DNA from: Hyphomicrobiales bacterium
Lineage (GTDB): Bacteria > Pseudomonadota > Alphaproteobacteria > Rhizobiales > Beijerinckiaceae
Reading direction: 5' to 3'
Length of the DNA stretch: 64,000 nt
Assembly (NCBI GenBank): GCA_930633495.1
Contig: CAKNFJ010000001.1
Location: 744,001-808,000 of the forward strand
The position numbers and the translations under genes were made by a program. Numbering within the stretch: position 1 is the stretch's first letter; each line of letters begins with the position of its first letter. Below are positions 31,760 through 40,724 of the stretch, piece after piece. The notes under the pieces were generated by a model. The model ran no database searches. It was not told where the DNA came from and saw nothing but the letters and a program-made list of their open reading frames with translations.

Positions 31760-33526
31760 TCAGAGGCGATAGGCCATCCGCACGCCGCCCCAATGGCGCC
31801 CCTTCACCCGCAGCGGGGCGGTGATCTCGCTGAGAGCCTCGCTGCGCCCATTCCCAAGATCATGCTGGCAGAGCTGGACCAGGAATGGCCGCACCGAGCG
31901 GCTCGCGCTGATGCCGGAGCGACTGTCGAGAATGCGCCTGTTGCAGGAATGGATGGCGTTCCAGGCCGGATCGTAGCTGCGCTGCGGCTGGGATGTCTCG
32001 GCATGATGCACCGGCATGTAGCCGTTGCGATCGCTCGGCACCGCGAACACCAGGCGCGGATCGCTGGCGAGCGTCTTTTTGAGCAACGGAGGCAGAATGG
32101 TCTCCAGAGCCGGCAGGCTCGGGCTCAGATACTGAACAGGCTCGCTCTCGGAAACCGGCGTATAGAGCGCGCCGAACAATTCCTCCTCGATCAAGGTGCC
32201 GTTTTCGATCGCCACCTCCATCGCCGCGGCAACCTCGCGCGCGAAATCCTGGGCTCGCTCGATCAGCGGCCGATAAGAACGCTCGATCTCCTCGATCATC
32301 TGCGCCAATGCTCCGCTGCCAGCGACAGCGTCCACCTCGAAAGCCAGATGCAACCCCTGCTCGCTCTGGCCCGCCATCCGGCAGGGCAAGGGCGGCAGCC
32401 CGTCGATCGTGATCGCGCCGGTTCCTCCCTCGAACCGGGTGGCCCGCGCGTCCGCCAGAAGCGCGCCGCCGCGCCCGACATCGACGATCCGGCTCGACAG
32501 GTCGATGCCGCCGAGGGTCAGATGCGCGCGACGGGCGGTCGGAAAGCGGTCGTGGCGCCGCCGATCGGCGAAGGCGGAATGGCGCAGGAGCGGCTTGAAG
32601 CGCCGCAGCATGCGGCCGACGAGCCGGCTGCCCTTTTCGGAGGCGCGCCGAACCCGCTCGCTCTCGGCGACCGTGGCATGCGCAATCCGGTCGATCTCGG
32701 TCGCACGGAGCGCGACGCCCTCGACGAAAAGCGCCGTTTCGACGGCGTTGCGCGACAATTCCGCCGTAGAAACCGCCTGCTCCTGCGAGGCCTGGCTGAT
32801 CGTGGCCATGAGCGGATTGACGTCCCGCACGATCTGCAGCGCCTCGTTGACGATGCCGCTGGAGCTCTGGGCCGCGCGGGTGAGCCGGTCGACGCGCTGG
32901 CGGATGTTGCCGACGGCCTCGCCGACCTCGACGGAAAGCGTCTTCACCTCATGGGCGACGATGCCGAACCCGCGCCCGGCCTCGCCGGCGCGGGCGGCCT
33001 CGATCGCGGCGTTGAGGGCGAGCAGATTGGTCTGCCGCGCAATCTCGGCGATGGAATCGACGATGCCCCGGATCTCGCCGGTCGCTTCGGCCAGACCGTC
33101 CATCATCAGCGTCGCCTCGCCGGCCCGCTCGACCGCGGCATCCAGCCGGAGGCGAACGCCTGCCATGGCGTTGCCCACCTGATCGGCCGAATGGGACACC
33201 TGCTGCGTCGCAGCCGCGAGGACGGAGGCGTTCTCGCTCGCCGCGCCGACGGCCGTGCGCATGCTGCCCGCGCTTTCCAGAATGCTGCGCGACCCGCTTT
33301 CGGAATCGGCCGACAGCTTCTCGACCTCGCCCAGCTCATGCGTGAGCCGCTGCATCGCGAACAGGATATCGCGCTCGATATCGTCCACGGCATCGCGGGT
33401 CGAAAGATCGACGGGAACGATCTGCGGACCGGGTGCGGCTGCGCTGGCAACCGGCATCAACTCGATCGGCGCTTCTTCGCCTGCCGGCGTTCGGACGCCC
33501 AGCCAGCGTCGCATTCTGCCCCGCAT
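31760..33526 (-). CDS. Soluble methyl-accepting chemotaxis protein with PilZ domain
   Basis: The product (about 588 residues from the ATG at 33526; a TTG at 33547 with AGGG upstream is possible) has no membrane segment. After an N-terminal ~60 residues comes the signalling coiled coil with the hairpin tip DSIAEIARQTNLLALNAAIEA and GRGFGIVAHEVKTLS, which contacts CheA/CheW. A PilZ-like domain follows (DRRRHDRFPTARRAHLTLGG, later DVGRGGALL), which in other proteins binds c-di-GMP. The C-terminal ~200 residues look like a sensory domain ending HWGGVRMAYRL. This architecture suggests an intracellular receptor integrating c-di-GMP with taxis. Confidence 0.88.
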   Translation of the reverse strand: MRGRMRRWLGVRTPAGEEAPIELMPVASAAAPGPQIVPVDLSTRDAVDDIERDILFAMQRLTHELGEVEKLSADSESGSRSILESAGSMRTAVGAASENASVLAAATQQVSHSADQVGNAMAGVRLRLDAAVERAGEATLMMDGLAEATGEIRGIVDSIAEIARQTNLLALNAAIEAARAGEAGRGFGIVAHEVKTLSVEVGEAVGNIRQRVDRLTRAAQSSSGIVNEALQIVRDVNPLMATISQASQEQAVSTAELSRNAVETALFVEGVALRATEIDRIAHATVAESERVRRASEKGSRLVGRMLRRFKPLLRHSAFADRRRHDRFPTARRAHLTLGGIDLSSRIVDVGRGGALLADARATRFEGGTGAITIDGLPPLPCRMAGQSEQGLHLAFEVDAVAGSGALAQMIEEIERSYRPLIERAQDFAREVAAAMEVAIENGTLIEEELFGALYTPVSESEPVQYLSPSLPALETILPPLLKKTLASDPRLVFAVPSDRNGYMPVHHAETSQPQRSYDPAWNAIHSCNRRILDSRSGISASRSVRPFLVQLCQHDLGNGRSEALSEITAPLRVKGRHWGGVRMAYRL

Positions 33527-33690
33527 ACCCAGCCCAGTCTCACCCAAGGTCAGCCCTGCTTCCGGTTATGGGTGGCCTCAGTTAACAAAGGCTTCCACGG
33601 CTCCTGCACGCCGCCTGTGCCGCAGACGCATTGGACCGCCTCCGCCGGGCCTTGTATGGCTTGGCTTTCCACGTCGCACGGGCATGAGCC

Positions 33691-34830
33691 ATGAGCCAGC
33701 ACAGCTATGACGTCATCGTCGCCGGGGTTGGCGCCATGGGGTCGGCCGCCTGCTGGCATCTCGCCCAGCGCGGTCTGAAGGTGCTCGGTCTCGAGCGCTT
33801 CGATCTCGGCCATGCGATGGGCTCCTCGCATGGCCTGACCCGGATCATCCGCCTCGCCTATTTCGAAGGCTCGCACTATGTGCCGATCGTGCGGCGCGCC
33901 CACGAACTCTGGGCGGAAACCGGCAAGCAGGCCGGGCTCAAGCTGCTCCACGTCACAGGCTCGCTCGACCTTGCTCCCAAGGGCGGCGGACCTGTCGAAT
34001 CCTCGCTGCAGTCCTGCCTCGACCATGGCTTGACCCATGAGGTGTTGGAGGGCGCCGAGGTGATGCGCCGCTTCCCGGGCTTCCAGCTCCCGGAGGGGCA
34101 TATCGGGCTGTGGCAGCCGGATGGCGGCTTCGTCGCCTCCGAAAAGGCGATCTATGCCCATGTCGGCCTGGCGCAGTCGCGCGGCGCCGACATCCGCGCC
34201 AACGAACCCATGCTCGACTGGACGCCGACCGCGCAAGGCGGCGTCGTGGTGCGGACGGAACGCGGGACCTATTCCGCCGGCCGCCTCGTCATCACCTCCG
34301 GCGGCTGGATCGCCGATGCGGTGCCGGCGCTGTCGCAGCGGGTCAACACGGTGAAGCAGGCCATCGGCTGGTTCACGACGCGCCGGCCGGAGCTTTTCCG
34401 CGAGGGAGCGTTTCCGGTCTTCATCCTCAGCGTCGAGGAAGGCAATTTCTACGGCTTCCCGCTCTACGAGCACCCCGGCTTCAAGCTGGGCGGCCCGCAT
34501 TTCGGGCGCGAGCCGATGGACCCGCGCGACCCCGACCGCACACCCAGCGAGAACCAGGTCGCTCGCATCCGCGAATGCCTGGCGCGCTACATCCCCGACG
34601 CAGCCGGCGAGCCGCTGACGATCAAGGGCTGCGTCTACACCGTCTCCCCGGACGAAGACTTCATCATCGACAGCGTGCCGGGCGTGCCACAGGCGGTCTT
34701 CGCCTCGGCCTGCTCGGGGCACGGCTTCAAATTCGCCAGCGCGATCGGCGAGATCCTCGCCGATCTCTCGACCGTCGGCCGATCGCCCTTCGACCTCGCC
34801 CCGTTCTCGCTTTCCCGCTTCGCGAGCTAA
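33691..34830 (+). CDS. solA: N-methyl-L-tryptophan oxidase / sarcosine-oxidase-type flavoprotein
   Basis: Monomeric sarcosine oxidase family flavoenzymes oxidise N-methyl amino acids, releasing formaldehyde and hydrogen peroxide. The 379-residue product begins with the FAD-binding DVIVAGVGAMGSAACWHLA and the family marker GSSHGLTRIIRLAYFEGSHY. It ends with CVYTVSPDEDFIIDSVPG and the conserved CSGHGFKFA, whose cysteine region normally attaches FAD covalently. It is followed by an EamA transporter gene at 34857, perhaps an operon. Substrate is by family only. Confidence 0.9.
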   Translation: MSQHSYDVIVAGVGAMGSAACWHLAQRGLKVLGLERFDLGHAMGSSHGLTRIIRLAYFEGSHYVPIVRRAHELWAETGKQAGLKLLHVTGSLDLAPKGGGPVESSLQSCLDHGLTHEVLEGAEVMRRFPGFQLPEGHIGLWQPDGGFVASEKAIYAHVGLAQSRGADIRANEPMLDWTPTAQGGVVVRTERGTYSAGRLVITSGGWIADAVPALSQRVNTVKQAIGWFTTRRPELFREGAFPVFILSVEEGNFYGFPLYEHPGFKLGGPHFGREPMDPRDPDRTPSENQVARIRECLARYIPDAAGEPLTIKGCVYTVSPDEDFIIDSVPGVPQAVFASACSGHGFKFASAIGEILADLSTVGRSPFDLAPFSLSRFAS

Positions 34831-34856
34831 GCCTTTCCTTAAAACCGGATACCGCC

Positions 34857-35759
34857 TTGGCCAGCGCAGCCGAAAACCGCCGCGGCATCGTCTTCATGCT
34901 GACGGCCATGTCGCTTTTCGTCGTCAACGACGTGTTCATGAAGCTGGCACGCGAAACCTACCCGGCCGGGCAAGCCATCGCGATCAGGGCCGGTTTCGCC
35001 GTGCTCGTCGGCCTGGCACTCGTCTTTGCCGCGCGGGAGAGCGACCGCCTGCACATGGCGTTCCGCCCCCGGGTGCTGCAGCGCGGCATCCTCGAGGCTT
35101 TCAGCGCACTGACTTTCGGCTGGTCGCTCGGCCTCATGCCGCTCGCCAATCTCACCGCGATCAACATGGCCTCCCCGCTGCTCATCGTCGCGATCGCGGT
35201 TCTGCTGCGGATCGAGACCGTCGGATGGCGGCGGATCCTGGCGCTGACCATCGGCTTCGTCGGCGTGCTGTTCGTGGTGCGCCCGGGCGCCGAATCTTTC
35301 AATGCAGCCGCCATCGTCGCCGTGATCAGCGCCTTTCTCGTCGCCGGCCGTGACCTGACGACCCGCGTCATCGGCGACGACGTCCCTTCGACCGTCGTGT
35401 CGCTGACCACGACCATCCTCGTCGGCCTCGTTGCCGTCGCCTACGGCCTCACCGAGACCTGGCTGCCGGTCTGGCGGCTGGAAACCGTCTATATCGCGCT
35501 TGCCGCCGTGCTGGTCACGATCGGCACCTTCTTCATCATCAGCGCCTTCCGCCGCACGGATGTCGGGGTGATCTCGCAATATCGCTACGCGATCATCGTG
35601 TTCGCGACGGTGCTGGGCTATCTCGTCTGGGGCGACGTGCCCGATCTCTTCGCCTTCATCGGCGTCGGGCTGATCGTCGGCAGCGGGCTCTATACCATGC
35701 ACCGGCAGCGCGTGCGGCCGGATTCGAACCTCAAGCTCTCCCGGAAGCCGGGCGCATGA
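34857..35759 (+). CDS. EamA-family drug/metabolite transporter
   Basis: The product is an inner-membrane exporter of the DMT superfamily with about ten transmembrane helices in two EamA repeats. I prefer a TTG start at 34857, because the first helix would otherwise be cut; ATG at 34896 is the alternative. The EamA N-terminal region reads RRGIVFMLTAMSLFVVNDVF, with LGLMPLANLTAINMASPLL in the first repeat and VGVISQYRYAIIVFATVLGYLVW in the second. Its stop overlaps the MFS start by ATGA. Substrate is unknown. Confidence 0.9.
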   Translation: MASAAENRRGIVFMLTAMSLFVVNDVFMKLARETYPAGQAIAIRAGFAVLVGLALVFAARESDRLHMAFRPRVLQRGILEAFSALTFGWSLGLMPLANLTAINMASPLLIVAIAVLLRIETVGWRRILALTIGFVGVLFVVRPGAESFNAAAIVAVISAFLVAGRDLTTRVIGDDVPSTVVSLTTTILVGLVAVAYGLTETWLPVWRLETVYIALAAVLVTIGTFFIISAFRRTDVGVISQYRYAIIVFATVLGYLVWGDVPDLFAFIGVGLIVGSGLYTMHRQRVRPDSNLKLSRKPGA

Positions 35760-36943
35760 CGGCCGTGGCGGTCAAACCGGCGCTGGCGATCCTGGTCGCG
35801 ATCTCGGCGCTCCAGCCGATCGCGCTCAACCTGCCGGCGCCGGCGACTCCTGCGCTCACCCGGCACTTCGCCTCGAATTACGCCACGATCCAGCTCACGC
35901 TGACGCTCTTCCTGGTTGCCGTGGCCCTGACGCAGCTCGTCATCGGGCCGCTGTCGGACCGCTTCGGCCGCCGTCCTTGCGTCAATGCCGGCGTCGTCCT
36001 GTTCGTCGCAGGCTCGTTCCTGGGCGCGCTGGCGCCATCGACGCATATGCTGCTGGTCGCGCGTGTGCTGGAAGGTGCCGGGGCCGGGGCGGTCTTCGCG
36101 CTGTCGCGCGCGATCATTCGCGACACCGCCAGTCGCGACGAAGCCGCAAGCCAGATCGCCACCGTGACGATGGTCATGGTGGTTGCCCCGATGCTGGCGC
36201 CGTGGCTCGGCGGCCAGATCGAAACCGCCCTCGGCTGGCGCGCGATCTTCTGGTTCATGACCCTGTTCGGCACCGGCGTGCTGGCGCTCACCATCGCGCG
36301 CCTGCCGGAAACGGCGCCGAACATCGGCGCGCAAAGCTCGTTGCTCGGGGTGTTCCGCGCCTTCCCCGACCTCATCCGCAACCGCGGCTTCCTGCTGAAT
36401 GTCGCGGCGGGAACGAGCGCGGCTGCGGCCTTCTTCGTCTTCATCGCCGCGACGCCCTTCATCGTCGTCGAGACGATGGGGCGCGGCTCCGATGTCTATG
36501 GCAGCTACTTCATCCTCAACGCGCTCGGCTACATGATCGGCAACTTCGCGATGTCGCGGCTGGCGGTGCGCGTCGGGACGCCGCGGATGGTCCGGCTCGG
36601 CCTGATGATTTCCTTTGTCGGGACGGGTGCGGCGCTCGCCCTCTCCCTCTCGCCCTGGTGGTCGCCGCTGACGCTGTTCCTGCCGCTCGCCGTCAACGCG
36701 ATCGGCAACGGCCTGACCATTCCGGGCGCCACGGCCGAGGCGCTGTCGGCACGGCCGGAACTGGCCGGCTCGGCTGCCGGACTGCTGGGCGCCACCCAGC
36801 TCGGAATCAGCGCCGCGCTGACCGTGCTGATCAGCTGGCTGGTGACCCTCTGGCCGCAATCGATGAACCTGCTGGTCTGGCTTCTGACGACAGCGGGCCT
36901 CGCCGCCGTCCATTTCGTGCGTGGCCGGCCTCAGGCCATGTGA
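35756..36943 (+). CDS. Bcr/CflA-family multidrug efflux MFS transporter
   Basis: The 395-residue proton-driven exporter has 12 predicted membrane helices. Family marks are the N-terminal LVAISALQPIALNLPAPATPAL, the motif-A loop LSDRFGRRPCVNAGV between helices 2 and 3, and motif C-like RVLEGAGAGAVFALSRAIIRD. The start overlaps the EamA gene by 4 nt, so the two exporters are co-expressed. The bicyclomycin/sulfonamide-type substrates of relatives are a family expectation. A palindromic repeat follows. Confidence 0.92.
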   Translation: MTAVAVKPALAILVAISALQPIALNLPAPATPALTRHFASNYATIQLTLTLFLVAVALTQLVIGPLSDRFGRRPCVNAGVVLFVAGSFLGALAPSTHMLLVARVLEGAGAGAVFALSRAIIRDTASRDEAASQIATVTMVMVVAPMLAPWLGGQIETALGWRAIFWFMTLFGTGVLALTIARLPETAPNIGAQSSLLGVFRAFPDLIRNRGFLLNVAAGTSAAAAFFVFIAATPFIVVETMGRGSDVYGSYFILNALGYMIGNFAMSRLAVRVGTPRMVRLGLMISFVGTGAALALSLSPWWSPLTLFLPLAVNAIGNGLTIPGATAEALSARPELAGSAAGLLGATQLGISAALTVLISWLVTLWPQSMNLLVWLLTTAGLAAVHFVRGRPQAM

Positions 36944-36974
36944 ACGACCGCCGCAGCGAAGCCGGCCGCATGCT

Positions 36975-37108
36975 GTTGTCATTCCGGGGCTTCGCGGAGC
37001 GAAGAACCCGGAACCCACGACTGGGTGCAAGGCCACAATTCGGCATCGGATGTCTCACCCAGTCGTGGGTTCCGGGTTCGCGCCTATGGCGCGCCCCGGA
37101 ATGACAAC
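36975..37108. repeat. Palindromic repeat family A, copy 1
   Basis: A ~134-bp element starts GTTGTCATTCCGGGGC and ends with the inverted complement GCCCCGGAATGACAAC. Inner arms carry AACCCGGAACCCACGAC and its complement. Similar copies lie at 41444-41572 and 52882-53010. It sits after the MFS gene, between convergent genes. Confidence 0.9.
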
Positions 37109-37148
37109 GGTGGCTCTGCCCAAAGCGAAGGTGGCCCGAGGGGCGCCC

Positions 37149-38015
37149 TCAGCCTTCGAGGCGGGCGATCAGGCTGGAGGTGTCCCAGCGATTGCCGCCC
37201 ATCTTCTGCACCTCGGCATAGAACTGGTCGACCAGCGCGGTGACCGGCAACTGGGCGCCGTTGCGGCGCGCCTCGTCGAGGACGATACCGAGGTCCTTGC
37301 GCATCCAATCCACGGCGAAGCCGAAATCGAACTTGTTCTGGTTCATCGTCTTGCCGCGGTTCTCCATCTGCCAGGAACCGGCGGCACCCTTGGAGATCAC
37401 CTCCAGCATGGTCTCGACATCGAGCCCGGCGCGCTTGGCGAAGTGCACGCCTTCGGACAGACCCTGGACGAGGCCGGCGATGCAGATCTGGTTGACCATC
37501 TTGGTCAACTGGCCGGAACCGGCCGGGCCCATCAGGCGGCACATCCGGGCGAAGCTTGCGATCACCGGCTCGGCGCGGGCATAGATCTCCGGCTCGCCGC
37601 CGCACATCACGGTCAACACGCCGTTCTCGGCGCCGGCCTGGCCACCCGAGACGGGCGCGTCGACGAAGCCGAAGCCGCCCTGCTTGGCCGCCTCTGAGAG
37701 CTCGCGCGCGACATTGGCCGAGGCCGTGGTGTGGTCGACGAAGATCGCGCCCTTTTCCATGCCGTCGAAGGCGCCCTTCTCGCCGATCGTCACCGAGCGC
37801 AGATCGTCGTCATTGCCGACGCAGGCGAAGACGATCTCCTGGCCCCTGGCGGCATCGGCCGGCGTCGCAGCCGAGACGCCGCCATGCTGGGCGACCCATC
37901 CTTCAGCCTTCGTCGGGTTGCGGTTGTAGACGGTGACGTCATGGCCCTTGGCCTTGAGGTGGCCCGCCATGGGATATCCCATCACGCCGAGACCGATGAA
38001 CGCGACTTTGGCCAT
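37149..38015 (-). CDS. 3-hydroxyisobutyrate dehydrogenase-family reductase
   Basis: This beta-hydroxyacid dehydrogenase acts on 3-hydroxyisobutyrate or tartronate semialdehyde (valine or glyoxylate metabolism), in the cytosol. The 288-residue product begins MAKVAFIGLGVMGYPMAGHL (NAD-binding GxGxMG) with GGAGGG upstream of this ATG. The substrate-binding DAPVSGGQAGAENG lies near residue 120 and the catalytic lysine is in GSGQLTKMVNQ near 170. It stands alone between two repeats; the exact substrate cannot be told. Confidence 0.92.
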   Translation of the reverse strand: MAKVAFIGLGVMGYPMAGHLKAKGHDVTVYNRNPTKAEGWVAQHGGVSAATPADAARGQEIVFACVGNDDDLRSVTIGEKGAFDGMEKGAIFVDHTTASANVARELSEAAKQGGFGFVDAPVSGGQAGAENGVLTVMCGGEPEIYARAEPVIASFARMCRLMGPAGSGQLTKMVNQICIAGLVQGLSEGVHFAKRAGLDVETMLEVISKGAAGSWQMENRGKTMNQNKFDFGFAVDWMRKDLGIVLDEARRNGAQLPVTALVDQFYAEVQKMGGNRWDTSSLIARLEG

Positions 38016-38045
38016 GCTGCCCTCCACTTGCCGTTTCCTGGCTTC

Positions 38046-38089
38046 GCATTTTCGTCACGCGGACAGGTGTCCGCTTCATTCGAAAACGC
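38046..38089. repeat. Palindromic repeat family C, copy 2
   Basis: A 44-bp element with ends GCATTTTCG and CGAAAACGC and centre GGTGTCCGCTTC has the same length and plan as 343-386. It lies between the oxidoreductase gene and the ABC permease operon. Confidence 0.7.
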
Positions 38090-38181
38090 TCTGGCAGCGG
38101 GCTTAGCCTGCCGGCGGCGATGAGGGAAGCACTGCCGCCGCCAAGACGGCATGCGCGTCCCTGCCCTCGCCCTGTCGGTCT

Positions 38182-38898
38182 CTAGCGCAAGGCCAGATGG
38201 CGGCTGAGCCTGATCTCGAACCTGTCCCAGACACGCCGAATGATCTCGACCAGCACGAGATAGATCAGCGCCGCATAGAGGTAGATCGACAGGTCGAAGG
38301 AGCGGGCGAAGGCGAGCCGCGTCGCGCCCATCAGGTCGAACAGGGTCACCAGCGAGGCGATGGCGCTCGCCTTGATCATCACGATCAGCTCGTTGCCGAG
38401 CGGGCGCAACGCCAGGATCATCGCCTGCGGCATCACGACGAGGCGCAGCGTCGCCCAGCGATGCAGGCCGAGCGACAGCGCCCCCTCGAACTGGCCGCGC
38501 GGAATCGACTGGATCGCACCGCGCAGGATCTCCGCCTGATAGGCCGCCGTGTTGATGGTGAAGGTGAATAGCGCGCAGTAGAACGGCTCGCGGAAGAACC
38601 ACCACAGGCCGATATCCTGCCAGAAGACGCGGAACTGGCCGAGGCCGTAATAGATCAGGAAGAGCTGGCAGAGCAGCGGCGTGCCGCGCAGGAAGGTGGT
38701 GTAGCCGCTGACCGCGATCCTGGCCCAGCGCGGACCGTAGAGCCGCGCGACGGCGAGGCCGAGCGCCAGCGCGAAACCGATGGCGACCGAGAGCACCACC
38801 AGCTCGAAGGTGACCCACAGGCCGCTCGCCATGCGGCAGCCGTAGTTCTGCAGGACCTCGCTGCCGATCCAATAGCCGGGATATTCGCACCAGTTCAT
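38182..38898 (-). CDS. Polar amino acid ABC transporter permease (HisM-type)
   Basis: It is one of two permease subunits of a polar amino acid importer. The 238-residue product starts MNWCEYPGYWIGSEVLQNYG, the ATG overlapping the stop of the HisQ-type gene (ATGA). About five membrane helices are visible, together with TFLRGTPLLCQLFLIYYGLGQF and the EAA loop AAYQAEILRGAIQSIPRGQFEGALSLG-type segment that contacts the ATPase. Third gene of the operon (binding protein, HisQ, HisM); no ATPase follows. Confidence 0.92.
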   Translation of the reverse strand: MNWCEYPGYWIGSEVLQNYGCRMASGLWVTFELVVLSVAIGFALALGLAVARLYGPRWARIAVSGYTTFLRGTPLLCQLFLIYYGLGQFRVFWQDIGLWWFFREPFYCALFTFTINTAAYQAEILRGAIQSIPRGQFEGALSLGLHRWATLRLVVMPQAMILALRPLGNELIVMIKASAIASLVTLFDLMGATRLAFARSFDLSIYLYAALIYLVLVEIIRRVWDRFEIRLSRHLALR

Positions 38899-39605
38899 CG
38901 CGTCGCCCCGCCGAAGGCGGCATAGCCGCGGTTGATGCGCTGCTCCCACTTGCCGATGCCCCAGGCAGAGACGAGCGAGAAGAAGAAGTAGAGCAGCATC
39001 GCCGTGCCGAAGAACAGGAACGGCTCCTTGGTCACCACATTGGCGCGCGTGGCGATGAACATGATGTCCTGCAGGGTGATGACCGAGACCAGCGAGGTTT
39101 CCTTCAGCAGCACCATCCAGTTATTGCCGAGGCCGGGCAGCGCCACACGGATGAGCTGCGGCAGGATGACGAGCCGGAAGGCCTGCCCCTTGGAAAGGCC
39201 GAGCGCCGCGGCCGCCTCGCGCTGGCCCTTCTGGATCGAGTTCAGCGCGCCGACCCAGACCTCGCTGGAGAAGGCCGCGAGCACCATGCCGAGTGCCACC
39301 ATGCCGGCGACGAAGGGGGGAATCGAGAAGCCGGACCAGACCTGCTGCAGCAGGATCTGGATGCCGAAATAGATGATGTAGAGCGTCAGCAGTTCGGGCA
39401 CGCCGCGAAAGACGGTCGTGTAGATCGTCGCCACCGTCCGCAGGATGATGCTGTCGGAGCGCTTCCACAGCGCGATCAGCAGGCCGAGCGCCAATCCGAA
39501 GGGCAGCGTCGCCAGAGCGACCGAAAGGGTCGTCACGGCGCCCTGGAGCAGGGCCGCTCCCCAGCCGCCGGGGCCGAAGCCGAGCAATGCGAATGTATCG
39601 AGCAT
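38895..39605 (-). CDS. Polar amino acid ABC transporter permease (HisQ-type)
   Basis: The 236-residue partner permease has the N-terminal LLQGAVTTLSVALATLPFG, TVFRGVPELLTLYIIYFG and the EAA loop around FSSEVWVGALNSIQKGQ. It overlaps the HisM-type gene by 4 nt and lies 68 bp after the binding-protein gene. Together with that protein it would import a basic or polar amino acid using an ATPase encoded elsewhere. Confidence 0.92.
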   Translation of the reverse strand: MLDTFALLGFGPGGWGAALLQGAVTTLSVALATLPFGLALGLLIALWKRSDSIILRTVATIYTTVFRGVPELLTLYIIYFGIQILLQQVWSGFSIPPFVAGMVALGMVLAAFSSEVWVGALNSIQKGQREAAAALGLSKGQAFRLVILPQLIRVALPGLGNNWMVLLKETSLVSVITLQDIMFIATRANVVTKEPFLFFGTAMLLYFFFSLVSAWGIGKWEQRINRGYAAFGGATR

Positions 39606-39673
39606 GGGGGCCGCGCAGAAGGAGGGGCTCGCCGGCGCGCGAGGCGCCGGCGAGAGTCACCGGGAAACGGCGG

Positions 39674-40450
39674 TCACTTGGCGAATTTCAGCCACTTGTC
39701 CTGGATCTTCTGGTTCGAACCGTCGGCGATCGTCTCCGCGATCGCCTTGTCGAACATGGCCTTGAGCGCTGTATCGGACTTGCGCACCGCGCCGCCGACG
39801 CCCGGACCGTGGATCACATCGTCGCGCTTCACCTCGGCGATGAGCCGGCAGCAATCCTTGCCCTTGCCGGTCAGGAAGTCGGAGAGCGCCAGCGCGTCGG
39901 CCACGATGTAGTCGAGGCGGCCGTTGATCAGGTCGAGATTGGCTTCCTCCTGGGTCGGATAAAGCCGCGCATTCGAGTCCTTGTAGTATTTCTCGAGGAA
40001 GTTGGCGTGGATGGTCGAGCCCTGCGTGCCGATCGCCTTGCCCTTGAGCGCGGCCGGCGAGATGTCGTCGGACTTCGTGCTCTTCGGCCCGATCATCCAG
40101 ATCGGCGTCTTGTTGTAGGGAATCGTGAAGTCGACCTGCTTGCGGCGCTCATCGGTCGCGTTCATGCCGGCGATGATGATGTCGTATTTGTTGGCGAGCA
40201 GCGCCGGGATGATGCCGTCCCAGTCCTGCACCACCCAGGTGCACTTCACCTTCATCCGCTCGCAGAGCAGATTGCCGTAGTCGATCTCGAAGCCTTCCAG
40301 CTCCTTCTTGGCGTTCAGGTTGTTGAAGGGCGGGTAGGCGCCTTCGGTCCCGATCCGGACCTCCTTCCACTCCTTGGCCTGGGCGAGCACGCCGGTGGCG
40401 CCGACGACCGACAGAGCCGCCGCCGCGATAAAACGAACGAAACCTTTCAT
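39674..40450 (-). CDS. Periplasmic polar amino acid binding protein (HisJ/ArgT-type)
   Basis: The ATG at 40450 has GGGAGG upstream and gives a signal peptide (MKGFVRFIAAAALSVVGATGVLA). The 258-residue product shows the bacterial solute-binding family 3 pattern: VRIGTEGAYPPFNNLNAKKELEGFE, then CTWVVQDWDGIIPALLANKYDIIIAGM near residue 75, and GSTIHANFLEKYYKDSN near 150. It captures its ligand for the HisQ/HisM permease downstream. A lysine/arginine/ornithine-type ligand is the family expectation. First gene of the operon. Confidence 0.94.
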   Translation of the reverse strand: MKGFVRFIAAAALSVVGATGVLAQAKEWKEVRIGTEGAYPPFNNLNAKKELEGFEIDYGNLLCERMKVKCTWVVQDWDGIIPALLANKYDIIIAGMNATDERRKQVDFTIPYNKTPIWMIGPKSTKSDDISPAALKGKAIGTQGSTIHANFLEKYYKDSNARLYPTQEEANLDLINGRLDYIVADALALSDFLTGKGKDCCRLIAEVKRDDVIHGPGVGGAVRKSDTALKAMFDKAIAETIADGSNQKIQDKWLKFAK

Positions 40451-40724
40451 GGGACCTCCCGCAGTTTCGGAACCGCCGGCTTTGCTGTTGTCCCGGTCCG
40501 GCTCCGTTGCGACACAGATTGGGCGCAGTTTCGTCCGCCCCGCAAGAGGGGCAGGCGCAGCTTTTCGCGGCCCTCCCCGCCCAAAGGGCCGGCAACCCGC
40601 GTCAGACTGCCAAAGGAAAGACCGCCCGATGCCAAGGGGCGAGGTCCGCCACCGCATGCGAAGAAGACGAGCGCGCCCGCCGGATCGGGTTATAAGGCAG
40701 GCCCTGACAGCGACGAGAGCCGAC

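Noticed and set aside
36975..37108. CRISPR repeat unit
   Set aside because: Copies are kilobases apart, internally palindromic and have no spacers; no cas genes are present.
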